Origin: Alphaproteobacteria bacterium
Lineage (GTDB): Bacteria; Pseudomonadota; Alphaproteobacteria; Rhodobacterales; Rhodobacteraceae
DNA: 6,439 nt
Reading direction: 5' to 3'
Assembly (NCBI GenBank): GCA_003695135.1
Contig: RFIR01000386.1
Coordinates: forward strand, 1-6,439
Both the position numbers and the translations under genes were made by a program. Of this stretch, positions 5,531-6,439 are shown in pieces; within the stretch, counting starts at the first letter, position 1, and every line of letters begins with the position of its first letter. The notes beneath the pieces are model-generated. The model searched no databases. It saw nothing but the letters and a program-made list of their open reading frames with translations, and was not told the DNA's origin.

Positions 5531-5569
5531 CCGAAGGGCTCAGCTCAGCCCACCTCACCCGCCCTTCGG
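5531..5569 (-). terminator. Hairpin at the 3' end of the hnr-type gene
   Basis: The arms 5531-5539 (ccgaagggc) and 5561-5569 (gcccttcgg) pair perfectly over 9 bases around a 21-base loop that contains the hnr stop codon. No T-run follows on the minus strand, so if it takes part in termination it is not a standard intrinsic terminator. It may instead stabilise the mRNA 3' end. Confidence 0.35.
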
Positions 5570-6439
5570 CCCCCAGCGGAAATTGGCCCGGTCCATCGGC
5601 CAGGGCTGGTCGTCGCGGCCGGGGATGCGGCGTTCGGCCTCGGGGATGATCTCGGCCAGCGGACGGACCTTGTCCATGTGCCCCCCCAGCGCCTCGTAGT
5701 CGGACAGCCGCATGGTGAACTCGATGGGCGCGACCAGCGCCGGGGTGGGCACGTAGCCGAAGGCGTTCGACGGCATCTGCGTGACATCGGCCATGATGGT
5801 GATGCCGCCGCCGGGCCAGACATAGGCCGGCGCGCCGCCGCAGCTGACATGGGTGAGCGCCGCGCGCACCGAGCGCGTGAGTCCCACCGGGTTTTCGGTG
5901 ACGCCCGCGCGCAGCGAGCCGCCCGCGCCCCCCATGAACAGCACCGAGGTGAGCGCGGGCTCGCAGTTCTCGGCCACCCGTTCGACGGTGCGCAGCAGCG
6001 CCGCGGGGATCTCCGCCGGCTGCGGTTTCAGCGCCTCGTCGAGCAGGTAATAGCCCCATTGCTCGCCGGTGGTGGAGACCATCAGGAGCCGCAGCCCCGG
6101 CCAGGCGATCTTGGGGTTGAACGCGCCGAGGATGGTCAACGGATCCTCGATATCCGTCCCGCCCCAGCCGGTGCCGGCTTCGGCGACCTTGAAATAGCGC
6201 CCGGGCGTCGATTTCCGCCCCTTGATGCGGATGCCGGTAGGCGGGATGTCCAAGAGCCTTCCCGCCTGATGCTCCGACAACACGCCGGTGATGTGATCGT
6301 CGACCACCACCACCTCGTCGACCAGCGGCTGCCACTGGCGGGCGAACATGCCGATGGCCGCCGAGCCGCAGCCCACCCGCATGCGCTCCTCGGCATGGCC
6401 GTTGATGACGGGCGCGGCGCCGGCCTGCAGCACCACCTC
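5555..6439 (-). CDS. hnr: Probable 6-hydroxynicotinate reductase, C-terminal part (cut by window edge)
   Basis: The last 294 residues of a longer protein. The frame is open to base 6439 and the true start lies outside the window. I recognise segments of proteins annotated as 6-hydroxynicotinate reductase: GAAPVINGHAEERMRVGCGSA near the start of the fragment, VVVVDDHITGVLSEHQAG, then GRKSTPGRYF, GTGWGGTDIEDP, MVSTTGEQWGYY, FMGGAGGSLRAGVTENPVGL, CGGAPAYVWPGGGI and the FRWGPKGG end. The Eubacterium barkeri enzyme is an iron-sulfur flavoprotein that reduces 6-hydroxynicotinate to 1,4,5,6-tetrahydro-6-oxonicotinate using ferredoxin. No iron-sulfur cysteine cluster is visible here; it would lie in the missing N-terminal part. 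The enamidase elsewhere in the window acts on exactly this product, which supports the call. The family assignment is from memory; a different reductase of the same family is possible. It converges on the C1 cassette. Confidence 0.62.
   Translation of the reverse strand, partial: EVVLQAGAAPVINGHAEERMRVGCGSAAIGMFARQWQPLVDEVVVVDDHITGVLSEHQAGRLLDIPPTGIRIKGRKSTPGRYFKVAEAGTGWGGTDIEDPLTILGAFNPKIAWPGLRLLMVSTTGEQWGYYLLDEALKPQPAEIPAALLRTVERVAENCEPALTSVLFMGGAGGSLRAGVTENPVGLTRSVRAALTHVSCGGAPAYVWPGGGITIMADVTQMPSNAFGYVPTPALVAPIEFTMRLSDYEALGGHMDKVRPLAEIIPEAERRIPGRDDQPWPMDRANFRWGPKGG

Noticed and set aside
5188..5649. Plus-strand open frame spanning the convergent gap, considered as a small gene or remnant
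   Set aside because: It overlaps the ends of both flanking genes, lacks a ribosome site, and its translation resembles no family I know. Open frames of this length are expected at this GC content.
1..6439. Search for CRISPR arrays, tRNA genes, insertion-sequence ends and phage genes
   Set aside because: No regularly spaced repeats, tRNA-like folds or transposase and integrase motifs were seen on either strand.

Overview
The window is GC-rich, with strong third-position G/C bias and mostly gapless or overlapping genes. Its protein types point to an alphaproteobacterium, in the range of Rhodobacterales, Rhodospirillales or Rhizobiales. This placement is inferred from protein resemblance and composition; there is no rRNA or other marker. 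Gene identities come from recalled family motifs, not from a search.

Layout: (1) Bases 1-153 are a non-coding edge: an AT-rich stretch (1-80), then a strong hairpin with a T-rich tail that ends the minus-strand operon. (2) Bases 154-2584, minus strand, hold a three-gene unit. In transcription order these are a MarR regulator, an enamidase-like amidohydrolase (ena type, nicotinate catabolism) and a YbfF/ABHD11-like alpha/beta hydrolase. The last two overlap by 8 bases. (3) Bases 2585-2852 are the divergent control region, with an extended -10 candidate and two mutually exclusive hairpins in the likely leader of the plus-strand genes. (4) Bases 2853-5266, plus strand, hold a C1 cassette: a small 'virulence factor'-domain protein, a divergent methylenetetrahydrofolate reductase, and a methyltetrahydrofolate:corrinoid methyltransferase. 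(5) Bases 5267-5554 are a convergent gap with a terminator-like hairpin at each end. (6) From 5555 to the right edge, minus strand, lies the C-terminal part of a probable 6-hydroxynicotinate reductase (hnr type), cut off by the window.

How they may work together: Hnr and Ena are consecutive steps of the reductive (Eubacterium barkeri type) nicotinate route: 6-hydroxynicotinate to 1,4,5,6-tetrahydro-6-oxonicotinate to 2-formylglutarate plus ammonia. The MarR protein is the obvious candidate regulator. The fate of 2-formylglutarate is not shown. The coupled alpha/beta hydrolase could act on it, for example by deformylation to glutarate and formate, but this is a hypothesis. The C1 cassette lies between the two nicotinate genes on the opposite strand. 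It normally belongs with corrinoid-dependent demethylation or split methionine synthase systems. Whether it is functionally tied to nicotinate breakdown or only a neighbour is the main open question.
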